Source: Neodontobutis hainanensis | Lineage: Eukaryota; Chordata; Actinopteri; Gobiiformes; Odontobutidae | Assembly: GCA_024349245.1 (NCBI GenBank) | Contig: JALDNG010000022.1 | Location: forward strand, 13,580,001-13,644,000 | DNA: 64,000 nucleotides | Direction of reading: 5' to 3' | Part shown: one piece after another, positions 38,172-53,636 of the stretch | Position numbering within the stretch: position 1 is the first letter of the stretch | How the letters are laid out: the number at the start of each line of letters is the position of its first letter | The notes under the pieces: generated by a model | What the model saw: only the letters and a program-made list of their open reading frames with translations | Databases searched by the model: none | Told to the model about the DNA's origin: nothing | Translations under genes and position numbers: made by a program

Positions 38172-39670
38172 ATTTAAAAAGAAGTCATTATCAAATTAAA
38201 TAATTAATAATAATACATTTCAACAACTTTATATTTAGGCTTTATGACTTTAACTTTGTTTCTCTGAAAGCTATTGTCTGTCCGTTGTTGCAAAAAGCAA
38301 AAATTGCAAAAAACTAAAATGTTATTGGGTTTCATTTTCACTTAAGGATTCTTCTTTTGTTTTTCTGCATTAAAATCCACTCAACTCAATAGCTTACACT
38401 GAGTCTAGATAGAATCCAAAACAATGCCATCAATATGTCACTAGTCATGAATTTTCTGCAGTTCAGTGAAGTCCTAAAATTGCCACAGTTTTCTTTACAT
38501 CTCAGTAAACATTCCCTTGACGCTTGCTGAGTTGGACCATTACAATGGCTAAATCAACAAACCCCACTCTTTCAGTCTCTGTCAATATGAAAAACCAATG
38601 TGACGGAAACCAAACAGTTCATTGTGAAAACTAGTCATTGGACTTTTCCCACAGAACAATCTTCCCACAGAACAATGTATGGTTTTAAAAAAATTATATA
38701 TTTAAACGCTCCAAAGATTTGTTTTGTTTTAGCGACAAATAAATCAATATTTTGTGTATGCAAGGACTAAATAAATACAGTATGAGACATAGGATTGTTA
38801 GTAAAAGTTGATCAATTTTATACATTGGAACAGGTTTTAGATGTTTACCTCTTTATTTTGTTTCACAGGTTTTGTTCTTTAAAGAAGAGGGTGGCTTTAA
38901 AACCTTCATAATTGGTCCATTAGACCAGTGTTTATTGTCTATAGAATGAATGACCAGTTCACGGTTGATTTGTTGCAGTCAATTTTTGCTGTACTTAATA
39001 ATTGAATGTAAGAAATTACATGACAATACAAAGCACTGCAATTCATGGTAAAAAGTATTCATAGTAAAATATGACACAAAACTTAATCACGCATGTCCAT
39101 GTGATCACTGAGTTCTTTCTACAACCAACAATAAGGGCCAAAACGTAACCAACATGTTACATAAATCACATTGCAATCAGTAATTATGTTGAAATTCTTA
39201 TTTTGAATTAAACTTTTTTTCTGGTGTATCTGCATGTAGGCTACAAACTGTCACTATATCATATGTTGTGTGTTTTTCTCTGTCACACTTTTTTCAAGTT
39301 TTGTCAGCTCAGAACCAATCAAAAATAAAACACGCACTTCCCCAAGAGGAAAACACCTCTGACCCGATCAGGTTCCAGACTATTAGTTAAAGGCTGCGGG
39401 TTTATGACACTTCCAGAACAGTTAATATTTGGGCTGGGAATGAGAGTTTTGTTTTCAGTCATTAGTTTTGTCTTCTGGTATGTCATGTGGCAGCCTGCAG
39501 CTATGGTTTTCTAAATCAAACCACCCATCCGTGATTCTCTCTCTTTCCAATTTAGTTTTAATGTTGGAGCTCGCAAAAAAAAAAAAGCATTGAGTGAAAT
39601 CACTTTGAGAGTTTTAATGGAACTAACAAATAGGAGACAATGTGCATTTCTTATACTAGTCAATTTGATG
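38172..39670. other. intergenic, no gene seen
   Basis: AT-rich. A 16-base unit (CTTCCCACAGAACAAT and a near copy) is tandemly duplicated at about 38646-38677. No coding homology. Confidence 0.5.
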
Positions 39671-39678
39671 AATTAGTC

Positions 39679-40671
39679 CTGTGGTTCCCAAACTTTTTCA
39701 GTGGCATACCTCCTGTGAAATTCTTTTTACACCCAAGTTCCCCCAACCAGCATGAAGCATTTTCGGTTTGAAAAAAGCGGTCAAATACACAGCTGTAAAA
39801 TCAGTGTATCATTTTGGACTTTGTAACTGAACAAACCTTAAATTTTAAACATTTCAAATGTTGTCTGTGAAGGTTCTCAGTCATCCAGGACATCTAGAAA
39901 AAAAGGCATCTGGACTCAGTTTTGAGTCCAGAACCTTTATTTAGTTAATCCATAACTAAATGTATGGTTTATCTGTTCCTTAGCTCTAAAATGTTGAATG
40001 CTAACTGAATACAGTGATCAGACCAAGCACAATACCATCTGTAAAACACAGAGGAGCACACCTTGATCAGTTTGTGAAGGGTATTATCACAGCTGCAGCA
40101 AGCAACAGAGATAGTTTTTTTTACCAAGTTACAGCCCTCTCCAGACCAGCTTCTTCACAAAATGAGGACACAGTTTAGAGACGATACCTGGTCTGTTGTG
40201 ATCGTATGAGGCTATCAGCTCTCAGCCTCTGGGAGAGAAGCGTCAGTGTGTTTAGAGCCTCTATGAACCTGGGTGCGCATCAATGTGCACGTGTTTGGCC
40301 GTGCTTTCCTTCAGCTGTCTGTGTGTACCCAGAGCGCATCAGCACATCCAGTTAGATGGTAAACACGCCCCTCTCTCTCAGGAAATGAGCAATGTAGTGC
40401 TGTCTAAGTATGGAACACTGTGAGGGGTACAGAGATCCTCGCGGTTGCACCATGCGTAATAAGGCACCCCGATAATAAATATAATTAAAGGATAATAAAT
40501 ATATAAAATGTATTAGGCTTACCGGGTATAAATTTATGTATAAATGTTTGTTATTTTTTAGACATGTTTGCTTGTAAGCTATTTTTTGTTATTGTTACTT
40601 TATTTTTCATCTCGTGTACCCCATGAGATCCCTTAAAGTACCTCTGGGGTACCTCCATCTGAGAAACGCTG
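39679..40671. mobile_element. non-autonomous hAT-type element
   Basis: The ends CTGTGGTTCCCAAACTTTTT (left) and CTGAGAAACGCTG (right) are diverged forms of the CAGTGGTTCTCAAAC / GTTTGAGAAACGCTG ends typical of hAT elements. They are flanked by near-identical 8-base target duplications, AATTAGTC (39671-39678) and AATTAGAC (40672-40679). Inside both ends are the GTACCCC-type motifs common in fish hAT elements. No transposase frame remains. A Penelope-related fragment lies inside it. Confidence 0.72.
39858..39940 (+). mobile_element. Penelope-related terminal fragment, nested
   Basis: The segment CTGTGAAGGTTCTCAGTCAT followed by CCAGGACATCTAG and GCATCTGGACTC matches the ends of the copies at 16508 and 18980. 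It lies within the hAT-type element, so it inserted later or was captured. Confidence 0.6.
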
Positions 40672-40679
40672 AATTAGAC

Positions 40680-43600
40680 ACACAACTGTGTATTTGTTTA
40701 GCACATTAAGTTTATTAAGAAAACTCTAACATTTAAATGACTAAGAGACACTGGGCTAATATCTCCTAGTTTCACCTTGTATCACAAACAAACAAACACA
40801 TTTGATGCTGTAGAACAAGATGTTTGCCCTTGTTTTTTTGGTTCTCTTTAATGCACTGAGCTCGGTTTAAGGACAAATCTTCACTTGACCCATTTTATTC
40901 GTCTCCTGTTGATCTTCTGGAGTCGGCTTTGGCACAGGGTGGTCTTAGCCGACCCCTTCTAACGACCCAGGCTGATTCATCAGACATACCACATTGCCAT
41001 TGTCCGCTGTCTAAGTCCTCAGCTAATCCCCAAGGCAGGTTGTTTGTGAGTGATACTGCCTCAAGTGTATGGCACCCCCCTCTGTGCAGAACAGAAACCC
41101 TGCTGTGTTCAGTTCAAGTACACATATTGGTTCATCAATCTTTCTTCATGTTCCCTGCCTCTAGCACATTTCCCCTCGGAGCAAACCTCATGTACACATG
41201 TCCAGCCCATCCCCCTCATACTGACATCTGCCCAACCTCTGTAAGTGACATCACTCACTTTTATGTGGGCAGCTGAGTCAGCAGCTCTCCTTTTTTTCAT
41301 GTATTGCACCATAGACTATAGTCTGAGGAACCCTGTCTGGATCTCTTTCTAATGAATATCTCGCAGCCTCAGCCTATGGTTTATTATAATTCAAGCTCAG
41401 TAATAGTGCACTTATGAGCTACTTCTAGGTAATCATCTGTGGTAATAAAAGTTACAAGTGAAGACAGGCGCTTAACGGACTTCAATCTTGGTATAGAAAG
41501 TAAATATAGAGTCCATACTGTCAGTTCTTATATTTTAACGTACTAAAGGAATCTTTAGTTTCTTATTGTTTTTTAAAAGATATCTTATTGTTTTTTGTCC
41601 TTTATGTATAGTGATAGACAGTAGATAAAAAAAGTTGCCCAGGAAAAAAATGGGTCTGTGAAGCTGTAGAAGTTGGTATTGTTAATGGAGTCAGAGGTTA
41701 TTAGCATGTGTGGAATGGAATGATTTAGGAAATAAACACATACATACTGCACAAAGTAAGCCATATCTACAGCTTTTGTGGCTATTGATGCAAACAGCCA
41801 GTGCTGCTGAATTTCTGAATTACAGAAAAATGCGGGTTAAAGACTCTGGTGTAGTTCAAGCAAGCTGTTAAATGGTCTGATATTAATTTTTATTTTTTTA
41901 ATAAAGCATTATCCTGCAGATGTACAGAAAGAGCAAAAGCATAAGCGTCTGACCAGAATTTTTTGTCGCATTTGGTGACATTTTAAATAGTAGTTTGTGG
42001 AGGGAGCCATGCCAGCCCTCACTTGACCCGACAGCTTCCTTGTTCAGCCAGTGATCACACAGTCCACTAATTTACTGTCTGTGAATAGAAAGGAGCCATT
42101 TTCAGTTTCGCCATCCCCTGCTGTTGTTTACATTTTGGACTGAGAGATTAAGTCTTGTTTTCCGTCTTTATCCTTTTGTTTCAAATTCTATTTAAACACT
42201 GGTCTGAACACGAGCCAGGTCATCCTTGTAGCTTGTACTTTCCATCTCACTTCATTAACAGAGTGGCAGCTCTCCAGTTAAATCCTCATTAAAAAGCCAC
42301 TAATTCAACATGCTCGTTGTTTTGTTGGGTGAAGATTCATTGTGTGCATATGCTTTTGTGACTTCTGATCTCTGTGGCATGGCCCTCTTCTCTTGCCTTT
42401 GGCAAAAAAACACACAGGAAGTGCCACTAAAGCAAACTGGAGATTTTCTCTACAATATAAGCAGAAAAAAGTGTCAGAAGCAAAAAGGCATAAAAAAGCA
42501 TTAGCTCTGTTTGGGCGATTTTGACTTATGTCCAAATGTTTTAGGGACATAATGAGCTTATATATATATATATTTATTTTTACAAAAGAATAATACTTCT
42601 TTTTAACAAACTAAATACTGAAAGATGACTAAGGTCAAAACATTAGGAAGTGTTTCCAAATGCACCTTTTTGGATTGAAAGTCACTGTGTGTAAATGGAA
42701 ATTAGATACAGTGCGTAAGAATATAATTGGAAATGCCATTTATGATTTGCATTTAGATGAGCAGATTTTCATTTTGTACTGATGCTATTGTTATCAGACC
42801 TGTGGGACTTGGAGCCAACTCACTGCTACAGTAAAAAAAGACACATTCCCACATTGTTATAGAAATGCTTCAAAAATGCTGTCTGTGTGGCAACAACAAT
42901 GATGGTTAAGTGCTTACGTTAATACTCATGTATGCATTCATAAATTGGATTTCTACTACCTGTAACTCTGAATTTAGTACAAATGACTCTATGGCACAGA
43001 ACATAACCGCAATATTGGCTGTTGGTGTCGGGAAGAAATAGTTTTTAATGGCACAAACCTTTAAAATTGCTTAAGGCCATCCGACTTGTCTGGTTTGGAC
43101 AAAGTGAGCTAATAATTACTGTTAATTGTTTCCTGAAGTCAAAATAATGAATGTTTGTCCACCCACATGGCAACAAATAAACAACATTCTTTTAGCCCAC
43201 AATCATTCTTCCCCGAAAATGGACTACACAGAAAAATACAGGAGCATGTCTGGCTTACTGTAATTGATACTCAACAATTTTCCCCAAAAAGTTCTGCAAA
43301 AGCGCTACAACTGAGCAACAACAACTGAGCAACAACAACTTTAAGTAGAGCATGATGGGATTTAGAGTCTGGAGAGGAAGGAATGTATAATTAAAATCTG
43401 AGTCATCCTTTCCGGCTCAGTCCTACCATTGACCTCGTTGTCAAAACACATGTTAATCGCACTCAACATGTGAGATTACGATTAAAAGTCTGTGAGATGT
43501 ACAAATCAATATGTGGGAACTTTTAGTTTACCACTGTTGTTCCTCTCTTCCTGTCTCTGTTTAGGTTCACTGGCTCCAGACGAGCCTTTGTGAAGACCTC

Positions 43601-44164
43601 TGACCCCTCTCACCTCTGGCTGCCTAATGATCTGACCTTCCTTTTTACCTCTTTTCCCAGCATCTCTCCATCCCCCCTCACTGTCTCTTGGGGGATCATG
43701 GGAGTGTGGAGAGGAGAGAATCGGTCTGTTCTTTCTGACATCCTTTTTAAGACTGCACTCATATGAATTAATACTGAACAGGTCCACAGTAAGAATGCTC
43801 TTGAGCAACTCCTCAAGTCAGAAAAAGAACTTGAACTAAGGGCTAACATTAATTTGTTATTAATTTCTGTAATACCCATTGTCATTATTTACCACAGTAC
43901 ACTTAAAATCGGATTAACATTAGTTGTCATCCAAATAAGAGTGACATAAGATAAGAGTGATTGCTGTCAGTATGATATTTAGCCCTTAACAAAAAAGGCT
44001 TTATTCAGGCCTTAACCAAGTTTTGGCCTAAAAACCATGACTAAATCAGAACAAAAAGAACAAAACCCAACCCTTGAATTCAGAGCACCTTGTGTCCTGA
44101 TCCAAGGTCACATATTAATCCCAAAAACGAATGAAGCTCTTTAGCTTAGTGTTCAGGTTAGAGC
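40680..44164. other. intergenic, no gene seen
   Basis: Includes a short TA run (42559-42573) and a 14-base unit repeated more than twice (CAACTGAGCAACAA, 43308-43340). The 115-codon plus-strand frame at 40929-41276 shows no family resemblance and has overlapping frames of similar size, so it is treated as chance. Confidence 0.45.
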
Positions 44165-44332
44165 AAGGGTGCCCAAAGTGGGGTCCGGGGGCCAAAATTG
44201 GCCTGTCCAAATGATTTGATTTGGCCCGCCAGTGGTTGTCATGCCTTATTGATTTAATCTGCATTAATGGTTGAGTATACTTAACCACTGGTAATGAGCT
44301 ATTGCATTAAAGAGGAAACTTTGGGTGCCCTC
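44165..44332. mobile_element. possible short hAT-like element
   Basis: The left part, AAGGGTGCCCAAAGTGGGGT followed by CCGGGGGCCAAAATTGGCC and TTTGGCCCGCC, matches the common CAGGGGTGCCCAA...GGCCCG hAT-type ends. The reverse complement of the CTTTGGGTGCCCT stretch at 44319-44331 gives a near match to the left end (11 of 13 bases). A further GGCCCGTGGCGCACGGCCC at 44584-44603 may mean the element is longer than marked. Confidence 0.42.
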
Positions 44333-49244
<4,912 letters not shown>

Positions 49245-49370
49245 CCCTGCGACTAACTGGCCACTGTCCAGGTTGTACCCCGCCTCAGGCCCAAAGCTGC
49301 TGGTATAGGCTCTAGTCACCCGCGAACCCTAACGGGACAAAGTGGTAGGACTTTAATGAAGGAATGAATG
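49245..49370. mobile_element. fish interspersed repeat, diverged (LINE/SINE 3'-end type)
   Basis: The stretch CTGCGACTAACTGGCCACTG, then TCCAGGTTGTACCCCGCCTC and GGTATAGGCTCTAGTCACCC, ending with GAATGAATGAA, is a diverged copy of the widespread fish repeat whose consensus reads GACTGGCGACCTGTCCAGGG ... CCCCGCCT ... GATAGGCTCCAGC with a GGATGGATGG tail. The parent family was not determined. Confidence 0.6.
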
Positions 49371-49532
49371 AAATTGAAAATTTATTTATATTTTGGAATT
49401 TAATTAATTTGCTTTGGAACTACTTTTCCTGAGTTGAAAGTTTTGTTCTTAAATACCTTTAGTTTCGGTTCTACAGTTCATTTTCAGATTTGAAATTCTG
49501 TTTTCTGAGCCGCACATCCGGGTCTTGGAAAG
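49371..49532 (+). repeat. left arm of a long inverted repeat pair
   Basis: This arm aligns to the reverse complement of 52459-52618 over about 160 bases with scattered mismatches. The best-matching part is TTTTCTGAGCCGCACATCCG followed by GGTCTTGGA at the inner edge. Both arms end at the same inner point (GGTCTTGGA(A/G)AG), after which they are unrelated. They may be terminal inverted repeats of one DNA element or two opposite insertions of the same family. Confidence 0.75.
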
Positions 49533-49954
49533 ACCCTAAACCCTGGTGTACACTGTACAATTTGGGTCATTGCAGACAAAAGACGCGCCTAGAAGCTAGA
49601 ACAATCTTATGACCCAAGACAAGCTGCGACAGATAACAAGCAGTGTCATAAATTTAGAGGAATTGTTGCATAGTCTGTCTGCCTCTCGCTGCCCCTACAG
49701 TCTTTGTCAGCCAACTAACTAATAGGAATGTGCTGGAGAATGACATACTCAATAACTTGTACAAACGGGGAAAACAGTGTCAAATATAACAACAAAGACG
49801 AAGAAGAAACAGAGTATAACTTATATTTAGGACTCAAATACAGAGGACAAAGTCAGCCGCTATGGTAAGAGCTAACTTACGACTTACTGTTGCCATGACA
49901 ACTTGGACGCAGGCTAATGACGCAACCAGACTTCATTCAGAGTCTGAAATGTGC

Positions 49955-50490
49955 TGACCTCAGTTATGGCCAGCCACCCTGCGGAGGAAACTCATTTTGG
50001 CCACCTTTTTCTGGGATCTTGTCCTTTTGGTCATGACCCAAAGCTCATGCCCATAGGTGAGAGTCGAACTTAGATCAACTGGTAAATCGGGAGCTTCTCC
50101 TACTGCAGAAGCTGCGCTGATCTGCCTGTCAACCTCCCGTTCCATCCTTCTCTCACTTGTTAACAAGGCCCCAAGATACTTGAATGCAGGGCAGCCCTGC
50201 CAGAGTCCAACATTCACTGGGAACAATTTTGAATTTTGCCGGCAATGCTAACCAAGCTCCTGCTCCAGACGTACCTGACCTGACCAGTCCTTAACAAAGG
50301 GCCCCCGGCCCCATACTCCCAGAGCACCCCCTACAGGACATAGCAAAATTGCCTTCTTCAGTTCCACACTCCCATAAACCCTACAGCACCCTGGAGAGGG
50401 TAAAGTGCTGGTCCAGCGTTTCACGACCAGAACAAAAAAACACATTGTTTCTCTTGAATCTGAGGTTTGACTTTCCAGTACCGTGGCATA
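49955..50490 (-). mobile_element. non-LTR retrotransposon fragment (reverse transcriptase C-terminal part)
   Basis: Minus-strand translation gives FKYLGALLTSERRMEREVDR and then TLTYGHELWVMTKRTRS with FLRRVAG, the region just after the reverse transcriptase domain in a LINE group abundant in fish. Upstream on the minus strand (50226-50490) the sequence has the CCTCCAGGGTG-type features of the same element, with frame breaks. The segment between ISAASAV and TLTYGHE is shortened compared with better copies I know, so it is an internally deleted pseudogene. The clade was not determined. Confidence 0.75.
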
Positions 50491-50630
50491 GACTTTCCTG
50501 GGGAGGCTGAGGCATGTGATCCCCTATAGTTCAAATCAAATACTTAAATTGTCCTGATATGTCTTAGGCACAGTGCTGAGCAGCTGCAGAACATACAGCA
50601 AACAACAGACAGAACAAACATAAGTACATA

Positions 50631-52019
50631 CTCAGAGTTGTGCTCATACGTTTACATACCATGGCAGAATGTGTGATATTTTGGCCATTTTTCAGAGAAC
50701 ATGAATGATAACACAAAAAAACTATTTCACTCATAGTGGTTGGGTGAAGCCATTTATTGTCAAAGTTAGGTTTACTCTTTTTAAATCATAATGACATCAG
50801 AAACTACCCAAATTACCCTGATCATACCTCTTGATACTGTGTATTGCCACCTTTAACATTAATGACAGTTTGAAGTCTTTTGTGTTAGTTGTGGTTGAAG
50901 CTCTTTATTTTCTGAGATGGTAAATGCCCATTCTTCTTGGAAAACACCCTCCAGTTCCTTTAAATTCTTGGTCTGTCTTGCATGAACTGCATGTTTGAGA
51001 TCTGCCCAGAGTGGCTCAATGATACTGAGGTCAGGAGACTGAGAAGCCAGTCCAGAACCTTCACTTTATGCTGCTGTAGCCACTAACAAGTCATCTTGGC
51101 CTTGTGCTTTGGATTGTTGAACCGGGCTGCAAATTTTCCTCCAGTATTTTCTGATGACATGCTGCATTCATCTTTTCCTGTGCCTGTGTCCCCAAAACCT
51201 CAGTGATCCACCTCCATGTTTCACAGTAGGAATGGTGTAACCTTTCATCATAGGCCTTGTTGACTCATCTCCAAATGTAACGTTTATGGTTGTGGCCAAA
51301 AAGTTAAATGACTTTGTTACAGAAGTTTTGAGGCTTGTGCTGTTTGGCGTATTGTAAGTGGGATGCTCTGTGGCATTTGCGTAGTCATGGCTTTCTTCTG
51401 GCGACTCAAATATGCAGCCCATTTTTCTTCAACTGACTCCTTATTGCGCATCTTGAAAAAGCCACACCACTTTTTTTCTTGTGTTTTAGATGAAGTTATT
51501 TGTGTTTTTTTCTTGGCAGTTGTGGCTGAAATATCTTTTAATATCCCTCACCCTTTTTATACAGTTCAATTACCTTTTTCCGCAGGTCCTTTGACTATTA
51601 TTTTGCTTTTCCCAAGACTCAGAAACCAGAAACATCAGTGCAGCACTTGAATGAAAGATGCAAGGGTCTGTCAGGAGCCCAGAAACTCACTGACCTTTTA
51701 TAAACTAACACACTGATTACAAGCAAACAGATCACAGGTGAGGAGGGTTACCTTTAGTAGCCATTCAAACCTGTTTGTGTCAACTTGTGCAAGTTATTAG
51801 GCCAAAATCACCAGGGTATGTAAACTTGATCATAGTCATTTGGGTAGTTTCTATTGTCATAATATTTTAAAAAGAGTAAACACAGTTGTTTGACAATAAA
51901 TGACTTCACCCAACCACTAACTATGAGTGAAAGAAAGTTTTTTGTGTTTCTATTCTCTGAAGAATGGCATAACAATCACACATTCTGTCAGGGTATGTAA
52001 ACGTATGACCACAACTGTA
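50631..52019 (-). mobile_element. Tc1/mariner element, decayed, with IR/DR ends
   Basis: The termini match in inverted orientation: GTTGTGCTCATACGTTTACA at about 50637 and TGTAAACGTATGACCACAAC ending at about 52014, with TA after the right end. The terminal repeats are long (about 200 bp). Each contains a second inner copy of the binding-type motif, for example CAGGGTATGTAAACTTGATC at 51811 against CAGGGTATGTAAACGTATGA at 51990, the IR/DR layout of the Sleeping Beauty-type group. On the minus strand, 51422-51168 keeps TIPTVKHGGGSLRFWG, the block between catalytic residues in Tc1 transposases. The rest of the transposase is broken by stops and shifts, so the copy is inactive. Confidence 0.87.
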
Positions 52020-52194
52020 TATGTACAACACACATTCATACAGTAACAGTACTGTAACCATTTTTTATCTGTGCAAAATAATTGCACTTGCCCCGAGCTA
52101 AAAACATTGCAGAACTAAAATCAGCTAAAACTAATCTACAATAAAAACATATTTAAATACCATCATAGAACTGGTTATTTATTAAAAAAAAAAA

Positions 52195-52458
52195 CTATAA
52201 TATATAATAAATATCAACACTGAGAACAGAATAAAATTGAGAATCAGTGAGCTTCCTTATTGAGCACTTGGGTCGACCTGAAGGAAGAAGCTCATTCTCA
52301 TTGAATAAAAGGTTAGAGGGATCGTTTAAGATATGAGCCAGTCTGGACACTGTGCCTTCGTAGATGGACTGTAGGGAAGGGAATCTTCTACTTTTACTGG
52401 ACCTTTGGATTTTTGATGGACTGGGAATACACCAAACCATGCTACCATATCTAAGGCG
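52195..52458 (-). mobile_element. LINE open reading frame C-terminal fragment
   Basis: Minus-strand translation reads LRYGSMVWCIPSPSKIQRSS and ends with HILNDPSNLLFNENELLPSG. This is the kind of tail (DP.HPL...ELLPSGRR...) that closes the protein of several fish LINE groups. It abuts the right arm of the inverted repeat, so its 5' side is cut there. Family assignment is tentative. Confidence 0.5.
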
Positions 52459-52618
52459 CTCTCCAAGACCCGGATGTGCGGCTCAGAAAACTGAATTTTA
52501 GAACTGCAATTGAATTGTAGAACTGAAACAAAAGGTATTGAAAAAAATAATTTTCAACGCGAGAAAAGCAGTTCCAAAGCAAATGAATTCAATTTCAAAA
52601 TATAAAAAAAAAATTCAG
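52459..52618 (-). repeat. right arm of the long inverted repeat pair
   Basis: Reverse complement of the arm at 49371-49532, starting CTCTCCAAGACCCGGATGTG. The sequence just outside it (to about 52745) is rich in AATTCAA/TTGAA motifs and may belong to the same element, although no counterpart is visible outside the left arm. Confidence 0.75.
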
Positions 52619-53339
52619 GTTACGCTTTTTAAATTCAGTTTTTAAAAAGCATTCTTTCAACTTGAGCAATTCAGATTGAGTTTCAGCACTACAAATTGAA
52701 ATACAACATATTCAATTTTAGTTTCTAGTGGCACAAATATCCGACCATAGGTATAGAGCCAGGAGACTCGACATGTTTTATTGCTCAATTGATCAATTCA
52801 CCAACACCACATGCTGAAGACAAAAACGATTTTTCATTTTACATTGTCATAATCATAATCATATTATACTTGTCTACTGCTGGCACTAACGTCAAGGCTG
52901 CAAATGTGCATTAAAATAATCCATTCTCTTTGTTTCTTATTACCATGCATTTGTTGCTTATGTCAAAACACTATATCTATGGTTTCTATTGCAACAACCT
53001 CGTGTCCATTTCTGAAACACTTCAGAATTGCACATTAGTTTTGGTTTAGCTCCGAAAATTCCTCCTTCAACTTTAAGTTCATGGAGACTTTAAGATGCAT
53101 ATCTCCTTCTGTATTAGTCACCGTAATAGAAAAGTTTGTCTATAATGAGCTCTTTCAGAATGACTTCAAAAGAAAGCCTGCTTACTTCTCATGTGATTAA
53201 AAAAAAATAATCAGAAAGAGCTTTCTCTGCATGATTCAGCAGTTTTCTCTCCTCCACCCTCTACTATGACTTCCCGAACAACCTTTTTTATGTAGTTATT
53301 TTATTTATTTATTTATTTTTTACTGTACCCTACCACATT
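52619..53339. other. AT-rich region upstream of lrp8
   Basis: No gene. It contains a TTTA-type run at about 53292-53320. The change from AT-rich sequence to a CpG-rich segment at about 53340 marks the probable start of the lrp8 promoter. Confidence 0.5.
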
Positions 53340-53569
53340 AACCGCACACAGGCATCATCTCTCGCCACGCTCTATCCCGCCCATCAGCGTCACCAATTCA
53401 AAGTGGAGTCGTGGCAGAGCCGAGCGCGCGGCAGTCAGCGGCAGCTCAGCGCGAGGGGCCGATCCCACACTGACACAGAGCCGACAGGGACACTCGGTGA
53501 CTGGGGACCCTTCGCTCACAACGCGTCTTACATGAACACTTAAAAGCGGACACCTCACTGGATCTAAAC
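53340..53569 (+). promoter_or_regulatory. lrp8: probable CpG-rich promoter and 5' UTR of lrp8
   Basis: A GC- and CpG-rich segment (GAGCGCGCGG, CAGCGCGAGG) directly precedes the first coding exon in otherwise AT-rich DNA. No TATA box was seen, in keeping with a CpG-island promoter. A three-codon upstream ORF lies at 53532-53543. The transcription start cannot be placed. Confidence 0.45.
53532..53543 (+). promoter_or_regulatory. minimal upstream ORF (Met-Asn-Thr-stop)
   Basis: ATG AAC ACT TAA lies 26 bases before the main start codon at 53570. The context before this ATG (TTAC) is weak. If included in the mRNA it could modestly reduce translation of the main frame. Confidence 0.35.
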
Positions 53570-53636
53570 ATGTGGACAGAAGTCGGGAAGCTTGTGCTTA
53601 TGCATTTGTTACTCATGGAGCTCCATTGCGCGAAAG
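53570..53636 (+). CDS. lrp8: lrp8 coding exon 1 (signal peptide)
   Basis: Encodes MWTEVGKLVLMHLLLMELHC then AK and the first base of a glycine codon. The hydrophobic core LVLMHLLLMEL and small residues near the end fit a secretory signal peptide. The donor is G|GTAAGG after AAAG. The start is the first ATG in a frame that leads into the donor, and it is followed by a GC-rich to normal transition. It is short, and its assignment rests on the phase match with exon 2. Confidence 0.78.
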
